Source of the DNA: Pseudohalocynthiibacter aestuariivivens
GTDB taxonomy: Bacteria; Pseudomonadota; Alphaproteobacteria; Rhodobacterales; Rhodobacteraceae
Direction: 5' to 3'
NCBI RefSeq assembly: GCF_011040495.1
Contig: NZ_CP049038.1
Span: 62,001-126,000 of the forward strand
DNA length: 64,000 nt
The notes under the pieces are model-generated. The model had not been told where the DNA came from and made no database searches. It saw nothing but the letters and a program-made list of their open reading frames with translations. Positions within the stretch are counted from its first letter, which is position 1. The number at the start of each line of letters is the position of its first letter. This document shows, piece after piece, positions 16,995 to 25,392 of this stretch. A program made the position numbers and the translations under genes.

Positions 16995-17090
16995 TCACTT
17001 GGCGAGGTATTTGACCAGTGCCAGAATCCCCAGCACGACCACTGCGATAACTACCAGCATCCAGAAGCCGCCCATTCCTAAACCCATCAT
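16995..17090 (-). CDS. 31-residue Gly/Met-start membrane microprotein
   Basis: The short ORF has CAGGAG seven bases upstream of tandem ATGs at 17090/17087. It encodes MMGLGMGGFWM, one helix (LVVIAVVVLGILALV) and KYLAK, ending 18 bases before the DUF302 start. The pattern resembles the helix part of SHOCT-type mini-proteins but without the SHOCT tail. It heads the microprotein/DUF302/TVP38 string. Confidence 0.5.
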   Translation of the reverse strand: MMGLGMGGFWMLVVIAVVVLGILALVKYLAK

Positions 17091-17160
17091 GACGATCTCC
17101 TGTTCCATCAACGTGAAGATGGCGCCGACCAGAGGCCGGCGCCGCAGCTCTTAGCAGTCC

Positions 17161-17769
17161 TCAATTGTCGTTTGCGCCGTTAGCATTGTTCATCCCGGAC
17201 CCCATGCCTTGGCCGGTGCCGGGCTGACCTTGCATCTGCCCCATACCGGAATGCATCTTCTGCATACGCTCCATTTTCTTGGCTGGTGCTGTCATTTCCT
17301 CGCTGGTGATGGCGCCGTCGCCGTTGGCGTCGAGGTGCTGGAACTTGTCCACCATCGTCTCGCGGATCATTGCGCTGTGCAGCGTCTCGAATTCGGAAAT
17401 AGACAATGTGCCGTCGCCATCGCTGTCATACTCGGTCAGCTTGGCCTGCATCTGCTCGCGCATCTCCTCAGGCGTTACGCTGCCGTCGCCATCAACATCG
17501 AGCATCTGCATCATGGCGCCGCCCATCATTCCATGGCCCTTGTTGCCCATGCCGCCCATCTTGTTGTCGTGCATGCCATGCATTTTTTGCATCATCTGCA
17601 TCATGCCGGACATATCACCCATCATGCCGGACCCGTCGCCCTGCATCATCATGGTGCCATCAGCGGATTTGGTTTTCCCACTGTAACCATGATCACTTTG
17701 AGCGAAGGCGGCACCGCCAAGTGCGGTTGCAGTGGCTATTGAGAGGGCAAGAATGAAACGTTGTGACAT
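17161..17769 (-). CDS. Secreted Met-rich EF-hand protein
   Basis: A 202-residue protein with an N-terminal signal peptide (LALSIATATALGGAAFAQ). Residues 30-85 are unusually rich in Met, Gly, His and Asp (for example GSGMMGDMSGMMQMMQKMHG). Three EF-hand loops follow: DVDGDGSVTPEE, DSDGDGTLSISE and DANGDGAITSEE. The C-terminus is again Met/Gln/Gly rich. EF loops normally bind Ca2+; the Met clusters are typical of periplasmic Cu+ binding. It probably buffers metal in the periplasm. GGAG lies before ATG 17769; repeats at 17847 suggest two-component control. Confidence 0.75.
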   Translation of the reverse strand: MSQRFILALSIATATALGGAAFAQSDHGYSGKTKSADGTMMMQGDGSGMMGDMSGMMQMMQKMHGMHDNKMGGMGNKGHGMMGGAMMQMLDVDGDGSVTPEEMREQMQAKLTEYDSDGDGTLSISEFETLHSAMIRETMVDKFQHLDANGDGAITSEEMTAPAKKMERMQKMHSGMGQMQGQPGTGQGMGSGMNNANGANDN

Positions 17770-17846
17770 GGTGATCTCCTTTTCCAGTATCATGAGGTTG
17801 ACCTAACTACTGCGGGCAACATGCACACGGCATGAGGTCGATATTG

Positions 17847-17865
17847 TTTGTAATGTTTTGTAACG
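17847..17865 (-). promoter_or_regulatory. Response-regulator-type direct repeat
   Basis: On the plus strand TTTGTAATG at 17847 is followed by TTTGTAACG at 17857, a ten-base period. On the coding strand it reads CGTTACAAA then CATTACAAA, 78 bases upstream of the EF-hand gene. The same word in the same orientation recurs upstream of the neighbouring secreted protein, the two-component genes, the cupredoxin and the L,D-transpeptidase operon. Confidence 0.5.
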
Positions 17866-17920
17866 GTTGTGTTGGCCAAGCTGCCTCTTGATCTTTCCGG
17901 TAGTTCGCCGTTCAAGCTTT

Positions 17921-17956
17921 GCGGGCGGTCGTGGATTTATCTCCCCGACCGCCCGC
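17921..17956. terminator. GC-rich 11-bp stem-loop
   Basis: GCGGGCGGTCG (17921-17931) pairs perfectly with CGACCGCCCGC (17946-17956) around a 14-base loop. It sits downstream of the secreted gene ending at 18007 and upstream of the EF-hand gene, both on the minus strand. There is no T-run after it, so an intrinsic terminator is only one option. Confidence 0.45.
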
Positions 17957-18006
17957 ATCTCTTCAGCATATATCGCACGCCCTCTAGGGCTGCGCAGACT
18001 GCTGCG

Positions 18007-18306
18007 CTAGCGGTTGTTGCCAGTACCCGGCAGCAGCTGATTTCCGGAATCCATACTACTTGACATCATCACATCTCGGCTTTGCGCGTTCCGAGGATGA
18101 CTATCGGCGTTTTCGGGTGTGACCTTTGCATCAGAGAAAGCGCCGTTATGCGTGACACTGCTTTTGGTCTGCACACCGTTATTTGTTCCAGCGCTTTTCG
18201 CAATCAATTCGTGATGGCCTGTATTGTAACCGGAATCTGCGTGGGCGACGCCGCCGGCGGAAATGGCGCCGATCAGGGCGAATATTTGGATGGCATTGCG
18301 TTTCAT
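18007..18306 (-). CDS. Small secreted protein, unknown
   Basis: A 99-residue protein with a clear signal peptide (IQIFALIGAISAGGVAHA) and a short hydrophilic mature part (GYNTGHHELIAKSAG, then Ser/Asn/Asp rich). No cysteine, and only a few His and Met residues, remain in the mature part. The family is not recognised. It is divergent from the response regulator gene and shares a 180-base promoter region holding three copies of the direct repeat, so it is likely a target of that system. Confidence 0.6.
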   Translation of the reverse strand: MKRNAIQIFALIGAISAGGVAHADSGYNTGHHELIAKSAGTNNGVQTKSSVTHNGAFSDAKVTPENADSHPRNAQSRDVMMSSSMDSGNQLLPGTGNNR

Positions 18307-18387
18307 TATAAGTTTCCTTCTGCTCTCGTTGTCGATGACACCAACTTGAGCATTGCGCAGGCATTCGCAATGGGTCGCGCAGGGCGA

Positions 18388-18470
18388 TTTGTAACGGCTT
18401 GTCACGTAACGACCCCACGATACTTTTCGTTACATTTTTCAGCCAATTAGGAGATACATATCGATACAAA
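18388..18470. promoter_or_regulatory. Three ten-base-period repeat pairs in the divergent promoter
   Basis: Pair 1, facing the secreted gene: TTTGTAACG 18388 and CTTGTCACG 18398. Pair 2, facing the regulator: CGATAC 18418 and CGTTAC 18428. Pair 3: GATACATA 18453 and GATACAAA 18463. All share the core [GC]ATWACA read toward the controlled gene, with exactly ten-base spacing, as OmpR-class dimers prefer. Autoregulation of the two-component system is inferred. Confidence 0.5.
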
Positions 18471-18487
18471 ACCTATAATGTTGCCCC

Positions 18488-19210
18488 ATGACCGATGCAC
18501 ATCATATCCTTGTCGTTGACGACAGCCTCGAAATTAGAAATGCGGTTTCCCGTTATCTCGTGAAGAACGGGATGCGGGTGACGAACGCGGAAAATGCATC
18601 TGAAATGGATGCCCAATTGGCCAGAAGTCGGTTCGATCTGATCGTGCTTGACGTCATGATGCCGGGAGAGGACGGGCTTTCCGTCTGCAAGCGGCTGTCC
18701 GCCAATGGCTCGATACCGATCTTGATGCTCACCGCCCTTGGCGAGGAAATGGACCGTATCGTCGGCCTCGAAGTCGGTGCAGACGACTACCTTGCTAAAC
18801 CCTTCAATCCGCGCGAGTTGCTGGCTCGGATAAAGGCCATCGTGAGACGTTCGTCCCGGCCCGAGATGCTCGGAGGAACTTTGACTGGAAAGCGGGTCAG
18901 GTTCGGGCACCAGACCCTCGATACCGACACGCGCGTCCTGTTAAATGACGAGGGAGTGGAGGCATTGCTTCCCGTGTCTGAGTTCAAACTTCTGACCGTC
19001 CTCCTGGAACGGCCGCGACTCGTCCTCACGCGTGAGCAACTTCTAGACCTGACCTCTGGGCGAACACCCGGCCTGTTTGACCGGACGATCGACAATCAGA
19101 TCAGTAGGCTGCGGCGCAATGTCGAAAAGGATCCCATGCGCCCCAGGCTGATCACCACCGTGCGTGGCGGCGGTTATTGCTTGGCCACTGATGTCGAGAA
19201 TTTAGATTAA
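18488..19210 (+). CDS. OmpR-family response regulator
   Basis: A 240-residue protein. The receiver domain has the acidic pair DD at 11-12, the phosphoacceptor Asp 55 in VLDVMMPG, and Lys in DDYLAKPFNPREL. The C-terminal winged helix includes LLPVSEFKLLTVLLERPRLV and TTVRGGGYCL. The stop overlaps the kinase start (TAATG). Its place among copper genes and the repeat pairs suggest a CopR/CusR-like role, inferred from context. Confidence 0.92.
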   Translation: MTDAHHILVVDDSLEIRNAVSRYLVKNGMRVTNAENASEMDAQLARSRFDLIVLDVMMPGEDGLSVCKRLSANGSIPILMLTALGEEMDRIVGLEVGADDYLAKPFNPRELLARIKAIVRRSSRPEMLGGTLTGKRVRFGHQTLDTDTRVLLNDEGVEALLPVSEFKLLTVLLERPRLVLTREQLLDLTSGRTPGLFDRTIDNQISRLRRNVEKDPMRPRLITTVRGGGYCLATDVENLD

Positions 19211-20601
19211 TGCGGCAGTTTTTCGACAGCCTGCGCGGACAATTGGTGCTGTTAATCATCGGAGCACTAACCATAGCTCAAGCAATCAGCCTGTGGCTTT
19301 TCGTAGACGAGCGCGGCCTGGCAGTCAGGGCGGCGCTTGGAAACGAGGCGGCAGGCCGCGCGGCCAACGTGGCCCGCCTTATTGAAGAGGCGCCGCCCGA
19401 ACTGCAGGATTCCATCCTGCGGGCAGCGGATTCGCCGCTCGTGCGGTTCAATGTTACGACCCAACCGGTAGTGGACCACCTGATGCACGTAGATGGTGGC
19501 AGCGTGGAGGCGCGGATGCGAGCGTTGCTCGGGCCGGATGATGATCGCGAAATCAGAATCGAACTTCATGAGGCGGACGGAGACCTTTTGCCGATGGCGC
19601 ATATGCCGTCGGGCGATGGGACCATGCACCTCAGAATGATGCAAGGGGGCCTATCGACGATAGAGATGACACTGTCGGTTGCTATGCACGACGGCAGATG
19701 GCTGAATGTTGACACCCGATTTCACCGCCCCCCGCTGCAATGGCCGGTTATCTCGACCGTCAGCTTCGGAATCACTGCGGCGATCATACTTGTCGTCGTG
19801 TTTTGGTTTTTGCTGAGCCGTTTGACGGGACCGCTGAGGCGCGTGGCGTCTGCGGCCGAAAGCTTCGGCAGGGGCGAAGCGCCGGGCACGCTGCCTGCGA
19901 TCGGCCCGCGTGAAGTGCGCGATCTAACGGTGGCCTTCAACGATATGCAGGATCGCCTGACCCGCCACATTGCAGACCGCACTAGGGTTCTGGCCGCACT
20001 GGGGCACGATCTGCGCTCGCCCTTGACGGCATTGCGCGTGCATGCAGAACTGGTCGACGCAGATGACATTCGCTTCAGCATAATCTCGTCAGTCGAGGAA
20101 ATGCAGGACATGGTCGAAACGACGCTGGCCTTCGCGCATGGAATGGCCACATCGGAAGAAGCGCAGACCGTGGAGCTGCTCGTCTTTCTTAAAAAGCTGC
20201 AACAGGACATGCCGGACAGGTTCGAGATTGGCGATGTCGACCAGATACATGTCCGGATGCGTCCGAATGCGATCCGCCGCGCCTTGCGAAACCTTATCGA
20301 GAACGCGCAGCGATATGGTAATGACGCGACCGTGTCAGCCCACGTCAACTCAGACAGTGTGACCATTTTAATTTCGGATAGCGGCCCCGGCATTCCGGAC
20401 GCGGATTTAGAGCGTGTCTTCGAGCCCTTCTTTCGGTTGGAAAAATCACGCTCGCGCAATACAGGTGGGACGGGATTGGGCTTGTCCATCGCCCGGACAA
20501 TTGCCCGTGCCCATGGCGGCGACGTTCGTCTGGAGAATAGAACGGAGGGCGGGCTGATGGTTACCCTGATCCTGCCCCGAAAGGGAATCGATCGAAGTTA
20601 G
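19210..20601 (+). CDS. Sensor histidine kinase
   Basis: A 463-residue inner-membrane kinase. Transmembrane helices lie at about 12-31 and 180-203 and enclose a periplasmic sensor. The sensor contains MAHMPSGDGTMHLRMMQGG near 129-147, a His/Met cluster suited to metal. A HAMP linker follows, then the H-box LAALGHDLRSPLTAL (His 266), the N-box NLIENAQRYG, DSGPGIPDADLERVFEPFF and GGTGLGLSIA. It is translationally coupled to the response regulator. A copper or silver signal is inferred from the Met/His cluster and neighbours. Confidence 0.92.
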   Translation: MRQFFDSLRGQLVLLIIGALTIAQAISLWLFVDERGLAVRAALGNEAAGRAANVARLIEEAPPELQDSILRAADSPLVRFNVTTQPVVDHLMHVDGGSVEARMRALLGPDDDREIRIELHEADGDLLPMAHMPSGDGTMHLRMMQGGLSTIEMTLSVAMHDGRWLNVDTRFHRPPLQWPVISTVSFGITAAIILVVVFWFLLSRLTGPLRRVASAAESFGRGEAPGTLPAIGPREVRDLTVAFNDMQDRLTRHIADRTRVLAALGHDLRSPLTALRVHAELVDADDIRFSIISSVEEMQDMVETTLAFAHGMATSEEAQTVELLVFLKKLQQDMPDRFEIGDVDQIHVRMRPNAIRRALRNLIENAQRYGNDATVSAHVNSDSVTILISDSGPGIPDADLERVFEPFFRLEKSRSRNTGGTGLGLSIARTIARAHGGDVRLENRTEGGLMVTLILPRKGIDRS

Positions 20602-20672
20602 CCTATGCCTTGAATAAGAGGACATCTCGCAGACAGGTCCGCTGCGGAATGCCGTTTTTGTGGTGGCAGCGA

Positions 20673-20846
20673 TCAGAACGAAATACGCATGCCGGCGACG
20701 ATGGAAAACTCATCCTCGTCCTTGCCAGCCGCGCGCAGCATGTCCGAGGTGTCACCGAAGCCCCAGATGATCGCCTCGGCCGTCGCGGCCGTCGAAATCA
20801 TGGACGCGACGGCCACGCCGAGAGCGGGCAGATAAATCGTTTTCAT
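20673..20846 (-). pseudogene. copB: copB outer-membrane protein, internal deletion
   Basis: The 57-residue ORF joins a signal peptide (LPALGVAVASMISTAATA) directly to what looks like the very end of CopB (FGDTSDMLRAAGKDEDEFSI, then a final strand ending MRISF). Intact CopB is a beta-barrel of some 200-350 residues that holds copper at the cell surface. Everything between the signal peptide and the last one or two strands is missing, so the product cannot form a barrel. It is the third dead gene of the 20673-22924 operon. Confidence 0.6.
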
Positions 20847-20875
20847 CGGTCCAATCCTTGTCTTGGTGATACCGC

Positions 20876-22413
20876 TCATACCGGGCCGCCTTCGACGATC
20901 ACTTTGCGGAACATGCCTGCCTTGGCGTGGTAGGACAGGTGGCAATGAGAGGCCCGTTGGCCCATCGCATCGGCTTCGGTATAGACCGTGGCGCCGGGTG
21001 CAATGCTGACCGTGCGCTTGATCGGATCCCATTTGCCCTTACCGGTGTCGAGGATCGACCCCATGCCGTGCAGGTGCATCGGGTGCGACACCATCGTCTC
21101 GTTCACGAACTTGAAGCGCACCGGATCACCGTATTTCAGGCGAATTGGTTGGGCGTCTTCCATCTTGACGTCACTGATCGACCAGATGTAGCGCTCCATG
21201 TTATCGGTCAGGCGCAGCTCAATTGTACGCGTCGCCGGGCGATCGCGGTAGAGTGGGTGACGCGCTGTCAGATCGTTGTAGGACAGGAACTTGCCGCCAT
21301 GCGCCGCGCTGGGAGTCAGCCCGCTACCGGGTGCATAAAATTCCCCGAACTTGTTGTTGCTTGCTTTATCGTCGATCTTGGGCATCCCGGAGATATTCAT
21401 TTGGCTGTGATCCATGCCGTCCATATCCATCCCATCCATCATGCCGCCCATGTCGGCCATGGACAGCAATGGTTGTGGCCGCATCCGTGGTACGAGGCCT
21501 GCATAACCCTGAGTGGGTGAAAACAATCCACGCACCATGCGGTGTGGCCCATGGATTCAGTAATGATGCCATAGGCTTTGGCCTCGCGGGGTTGCACGAC
21601 TGTCATTTCCAGACCGGGAATCCGCACGTCCAAATAGGTCATGGCCGATGAGTAGATCAGACGAAGCCGTACCTTCTCTCCCGGCTTGAAATGGCTAGTC
21701 CAATTTTGTTCTGTGCCCATGCCGTTGGTCAGAGGAGCAAAGCCTTGCACGTCCTCGATATCGGCCGGCATCGTGCGCACCCTGCCCCACATCGCCCGGT
21801 TTTGAAGCGCCTACTTGAAGCCGTCCTCACGCGAGTCGCGCACCAAATTCTCCAACGTACGCCGCGATCAGTTGTATTACTCATCGGTCATTTTCAAATC
21901 GCGGAACCCCCGGTCGCCACTATGTGGGTGCTTATCGGTAAGTTGAACAACGTAGTCATGGTCGACGCGTACTGTTTCGCCATCCTTCGGATCGATAACG
22001 ATGGCGCCAAAAGCTCCGTCAGGCTCCTGAAATCCAGAGTGGCTGTGAAACCAGTACGTGCCAGCCTGTTGGATCGGGAACTGATAGGTGAACGTCTGGC
22101 CCGGTTTGATCCCGTCAAAGCTGATATCCGGAACCCCGTCCTGCCGGAATGGAAGAATCAACCCGTGCCAATGGATCGACGTGCTTTCACGTAGGTTGTT
22201 TTTGACGTTGATCGTGACCTGCTCACCTTCCGTGAATCGCAGGACGGTCGGTTTTTGACTGTTGTTGTAGCCGATACCGGTCTTCATGAACGCGCCGGTG
22301 TCGATACCAATCTTGTCGACGCTGACAGTGTAAGTGCCCGCCATCGACATGCCGCCAGATACGACAAGGGCTGCGGCCAGGATGGCCGTATTTACAAGGG
22401 GGATGAATTTCAT
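20876..22413 (-). pseudogene. copA: CopA-type periplasmic multicopper oxidase, multiply broken
   Basis: From ATG 22413 (AAGGA six bases before) the frame has a signal peptide, HWHGLILPFRQDGV and WFHSHSGFQEPDGAFGA, the first two copper-ligand blocks. It then meets TAA, TGA and TAG codons within 85 bases (21877-21795). The same frame continues as RAMWGRVR, GTEQNWTSHFKPGE and TYLDVRIPGLEMTVVQP. A one-base shift near 21535 leads to LLSMADMGGMMDGMDMDGM, HPMHLHGMGS and ASHCHLSYHAKAGMF, the third and fourth ligand blocks. Several independent lesions make a sequencing error unlikely; this is a genuine decaying gene. Confidence 0.85.
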
Positions 22414-22442
22414 TTCCATTCCTTTCATGATGGGTGAGGGAG

Positions 22443-22464
22443 GCAATGCATCGCGATGCATTGC
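22443..22464. promoter_or_regulatory. Perfect 22-bp palindrome before the oxidase pseudogene
   Basis: GCAATGCATCG followed directly by its complement, with no spacer. It lies 30 bases upstream of the copA oxidase start and 125 bases after the leader ORF ends. It could be a repressor site or, in RNA, an 11-bp hairpin near the ribosome site. Confidence 0.5.
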
Positions 22465-22588
22465 AAACCGAGTGTCAAATGCCGAGGAGTTTCGCGGCCG
22501 CCGCATGACATGTACCGGAACGAACGATGCGAGTTGGACAGGACGCACCCGAACAATCCCGACACACGGGACGACGACGCGACGCGGG

Positions 22589-22924
22589 TCAGGCTCGCGG
22601 CGGTGGCGTTTCGCTGATGTGGAATACAGCCTGACATTCGACAAAAGCATCCGCGAAGACGCTTGATGTCTGAGTCAAGCTCCGGTCAGTCTGTTCATGT
22701 GTCGCCGGAATAAACGAGAAACAACGGCCCGCCATCGAAGCGCAGCCCGCATTTTCATGTGTGAGCGGGGCCAGATCCCAGCCGACACCAGAGCCTGCAA
22801 CGCTTTGCACAAAATCCAAGGTTGCCGGATCCGTTTCGGCAAAGGCCATATGCGGAAACACTGCGACCGAAAGAACGGCCAGCGTGAGCAGTAACGCGCA
22901 AAATGATCTAAGCTAGTGTTTCAT
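22589..22924 (-). pseudogene. Secreted Cys-containing leader protein (CutF-like) with stop at codon 4
   Basis: From ATG 22924 the frame reads Met-Lys-His-stop (TAG 22913-22915). Behind the stop the same frame is a perfect signal peptide (LRSFCALLLTLAVLSVAV) and a mature part with GCASMAGRCFSF and VECQAVFH, ending TPPPRA. A small secreted protein with a Pro-rich end ahead of a multicopper oxidase matches the cutF-cutO arrangement of Rhodobacter capsulatus, where cutF is needed for oxidase production. Identity is inferred from layout and the Pro-rich end. A GTG at 22861 could start a version without signal peptide. Confidence 0.55.
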
Positions 22925-22991
22925 TGCAACCCATTTGGAAACCGGATCGGCCCGGATGCGCGAACTTCGACCATAGCTCCGCGAATAGCAA

Positions 22992-23069
22992 GATTACATT
23001 CCGATACAATAAAGTACCCCTAATTCGCCCCCATTCCCTTGACCCTCCAGTGCTGGAACGTCCTTGTTT
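22992..23069 (+). promoter_or_regulatory. Dual-control promoter of the cupredoxin gene
   Basis: GATTACA 22992 and GATACAA 23003 form an eleven-base-period repeat. Thirty bases on lies a MerR/CueR-type promoter: TTGACC (23039-23044), a 19-base spacer holding the dyad CTCCAGTGCTGGAACG, and TTGTTT (23064-23069). The overlong 19-base spacer is the hallmark of MerR-activated promoters. Confidence 0.7.
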
Positions 23070-23146
23070 TGAGTCATCTACATTGGGCGCTTTCGGGCGC
23101 GACGACCCGCTTTATCTGAACTCCGAAACAAACCAAGGATACCAAA

Positions 23147-23662
23147 ATGAAACGCACTGCGCTCATCACTGCATCGGTCCTCGCCCTGTCTCTTTCGAGC
23201 CAAGCGATAGCAGGTGCCGGCCATGGAGATGGAACATCAATCGGAATGCCCGGAAGCGCGGAAAATGTGGATCGGGTGATTGATGTCAGCATGGACGAGA
23301 TGAAGTTTGAACCCAACGGCATCTCGGTCAAAGAGGGCGAGACCATCAAGTTTGTGGTCAGCAACGATGGCAACATCATCCACGAGTTCAACCTTGGCAC
23401 CCCCGAGATGTGGAAGGGCCACAAAGGCGAAATGATCAAGATGCTCAAGACGGGTATGATGACGATGAAAAAGGTCAACCACGAGAAGATGATGGAAGCT
23501 GGCATGATGCATGACGATGCGAATAGCGTTCTGCTTGAGCCAGGCCAGACAGCAGAGGTCATCTGGACCTTCTCTGAAACCACCGAAATGGGATTCGCCT
23601 GCAACGTGCCCGGACACCGCGAAGCAGGCATGGTCGCCGCCGTCAAATTCCAAGGTCACTAA
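23147..23662 (+). CDS. Periplasmic cupredoxin (CopI-like)
   Basis: A 171-residue secreted protein; the signal peptide ends at about residue 22 (SSQAIAGAG). The plastocyanin/azurin-like domain has all type-1 copper ligands: the His of NIIHEFNLG and Cys, His and Met in FACNVPGHREAGM. A Met-, His- and Lys-rich insertion (MIKMLKTGMMTMKKVNHEKM) sits between them. Similar cupredoxins such as CopI of Rubrivivax protect against copper. The promoter carries both a CueR-type site and two-component-type repeats. Confidence 0.88.
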   Translation: MKRTALITASVLALSLSSQAIAGAGHGDGTSIGMPGSAENVDRVIDVSMDEMKFEPNGISVKEGETIKFVVSNDGNIIHEFNLGTPEMWKGHKGEMIKMLKTGMMTMKKVNHEKMMEAGMMHDDANSVLLEPGQTAEVIWTFSETTEMGFACNVPGHREAGMVAAVKFQGH

Positions 23663-23752
23663 GCTGATCTGAAGGTCAAAAAGGGGATCGCGCGCCCGCG
23701 TAGCAAGTCGCCGAATGTACCGGCGGCTCTCCTGTAAAAAAATGAGGTCCAC

Positions 23753-24073
23753 ATGAAACCGTTCACATTGCCGATGATTTCAATCTCTGCGGCGCTCTTC
23801 GCCACGGCCGTATCCGCCACACCTGAGGGCGATGGGACGGCGGGACTCAGCCATATGATGTGGGATGGTGGTCACGGGCTGTCGGGCGGCCTGATGATGG
23901 CGGTATTTTGGGGTCTGATTATCGGATTGGTCTCGCTCGCCGTCCGTGGCTTTTCGAGGCGGTGGCAGAACGTGTCACGCACGGGTGCTCTGGACGTGCT
24001 TCAGGATCGTTACGCCAAGGGCGAGATTGATGAGGAGGAATACGACCGCCGAAAGGCAAATCTGCAAGGCTGA
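23753..24073 (+). CDS. Exported or membrane protein with SHOCT domain
   Basis: A 106-residue protein: an N-terminal signal segment (MISISAALFATAVSAT), one membrane helix (LMMAVFWGLIIGLVSLAV) and a C-terminal SHOCT motif (ALDVLQDRYAKGEIDEEEY). SHOCT tails are short oligomerisation or processing motifs. Such proteins are regular companions of copper oxidases and cupredoxins. It lies 90 bases after the cupredoxin and probably shares its transcript. Confidence 0.75.
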   Translation: MKPFTLPMISISAALFATAVSATPEGDGTAGLSHMMWDGGHGLSGGLMMAVFWGLIIGLVSLAVRGFSRRWQNVSRTGALDVLQDRYAKGEIDEEEYDRRKANLQG

Positions 24074-24202
24074 ACCGCACAACGGGCGCCTCGCAGGATC
24101 CGGCAAAACGTTGTCCCGAACCCCCACCGACGGGATTGAAGCCCGCCGCGACGATCTCGCCTCTGACACATGAAAATTACAGACTCTGAAAGGTGAAATC
24201 CA

Positions 24203-25216
24203 ATGCAACTATCCTTGTTAAGCCTAACGGCTGCCCTTCTGACCAGCAGTGCGGCGCTCGCTGATCTCTATATCCCCGAAGGAGAAACAGGCACCTTGCT
24301 GCATCTTGACCGCAGTTTCGAAATCGTTGCGCGCGTTCCTGGCCTGGACAATGTTCACGGGCTGGCCGGCGCGCCCAAGCGTGACCTTCTGGTTGCCGGC
24401 AGCCTGTCGGAGTCGATGCCGGGTGAGATCGCAAAGCCAACCGCCGTTTCTGAAGAGGAACACGCAGCACATCACGGCGGCGGCACAAAATCGGCACCAG
24501 AGGCGGTCAGCAACGTGACGCTGATGGACGCCGGCAGCCATCAGATTTTGCGACGCATCGAGGTGCCTGGGATCGTCCATCACGTCGAAGTATCGGCTGA
24601 CGAAACCTATGCCGTCGTAACTCATCCCGCCAGCGAATCCGTCTCGGTCATCAATTTGGAGAGCGGCGAGGTAACGGCCACCATCGCGACCGGTCCGACC
24701 CCGGAATACGCCGTGGGAGACCCGGTTACCGGAAACTTCTTCGTATCTAACGCCGGCAACGACACCATCAGCGTTCTCGATCCCCGGGCTGGAATCGTGG
24801 ATCGGAATTTCCGACTGGACGGCCCGCCCAAGCACATGTTTCTGGACGCTAACGCGCGGCGGCTTTTTGTTAGCCAATCCGATGTTGGCAGGATTGCGAT
24901 CCTCGACGCTGACAGCGGCGAAACGCTTGAGTCGTTCGAAATCGGCGGAGATTTGCATGGTATCGCCGTTGATGACACTGCCATCTGGTCGAGCGCACGC
25001 GAGCGCGACAGGGTGGTCCGCATCGACCGTGAAACCGGCGAACGTCTGGAGGTCGAAGTCGGCCCCGAACCTTATCACATGATGCGGGTCGAAGACGCGC
25101 TGGTGGTCAGCAGCGCCGAGGAGGCCGTTGTTTGGATTCTGAACCCGACAACTCTGGAACTGCGCAGCAGCGTGCCCACCGAAAGCACCGCGCACCAGAT
25201 GGTCCAGATGCAGTGA
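24203..25216 (+). CDS. Secreted YVTN-type beta-propeller protein
   Basis: A 337-residue protein with signal peptide (LSLTAALLTSSAALA) and about six to seven repeats of the propeller type (for example VHHVEVSADETYAVVTHP, VSVINLESGEVTATIATGP, TISVLDPRAG, IAILDADSGETLESFEIGG). A His-rich loop EEEHAAHHGG near 85-91 interrupts the second blade. Related proteins act as surface or periplasmic metal-binding propellers; no enzyme motif is seen. It lies on the same strand as the cupredoxin and SHOCT genes. Confidence 0.75.
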   Translation: MQLSLLSLTAALLTSSAALADLYIPEGETGTLLHLDRSFEIVARVPGLDNVHGLAGAPKRDLLVAGSLSESMPGEIAKPTAVSEEEHAAHHGGGTKSAPEAVSNVTLMDAGSHQILRRIEVPGIVHHVEVSADETYAVVTHPASESVSVINLESGEVTATIATGPTPEYAVGDPVTGNFFVSNAGNDTISVLDPRAGIVDRNFRLDGPPKHMFLDANARRLFVSQSDVGRIAILDADSGETLESFEIGGDLHGIAVDDTAIWSSARERDRVVRIDRETGERLEVEVGPEPYHMMRVEDALVVSSAEEAVVWILNPTTLELRSSVPTESTAHQMVQMQ

Positions 25217-25392
25217 TTTAAAAAAAATCTCAAGGGGGAGTCGCGGCCCAAAGCGCGCCATTCCCCGTCCGCATGATAAATTTATCCGTGACCGGATACC
25301 GTCAGGCAGGAAAACCTCATCCCCTAAAGAGCCGCCACGCCGAAGCAAAAGCCAGGTTTCGGAGGGGGCCTGTTTTCTTGGGGAAAGGCCAA

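Noticed and set aside
20876..22413. Stop-codon readthrough in the copA oxidase
   Set aside because: TAA, TGA and TAG all occur together with a frameshift, which points to decay rather than recoding.
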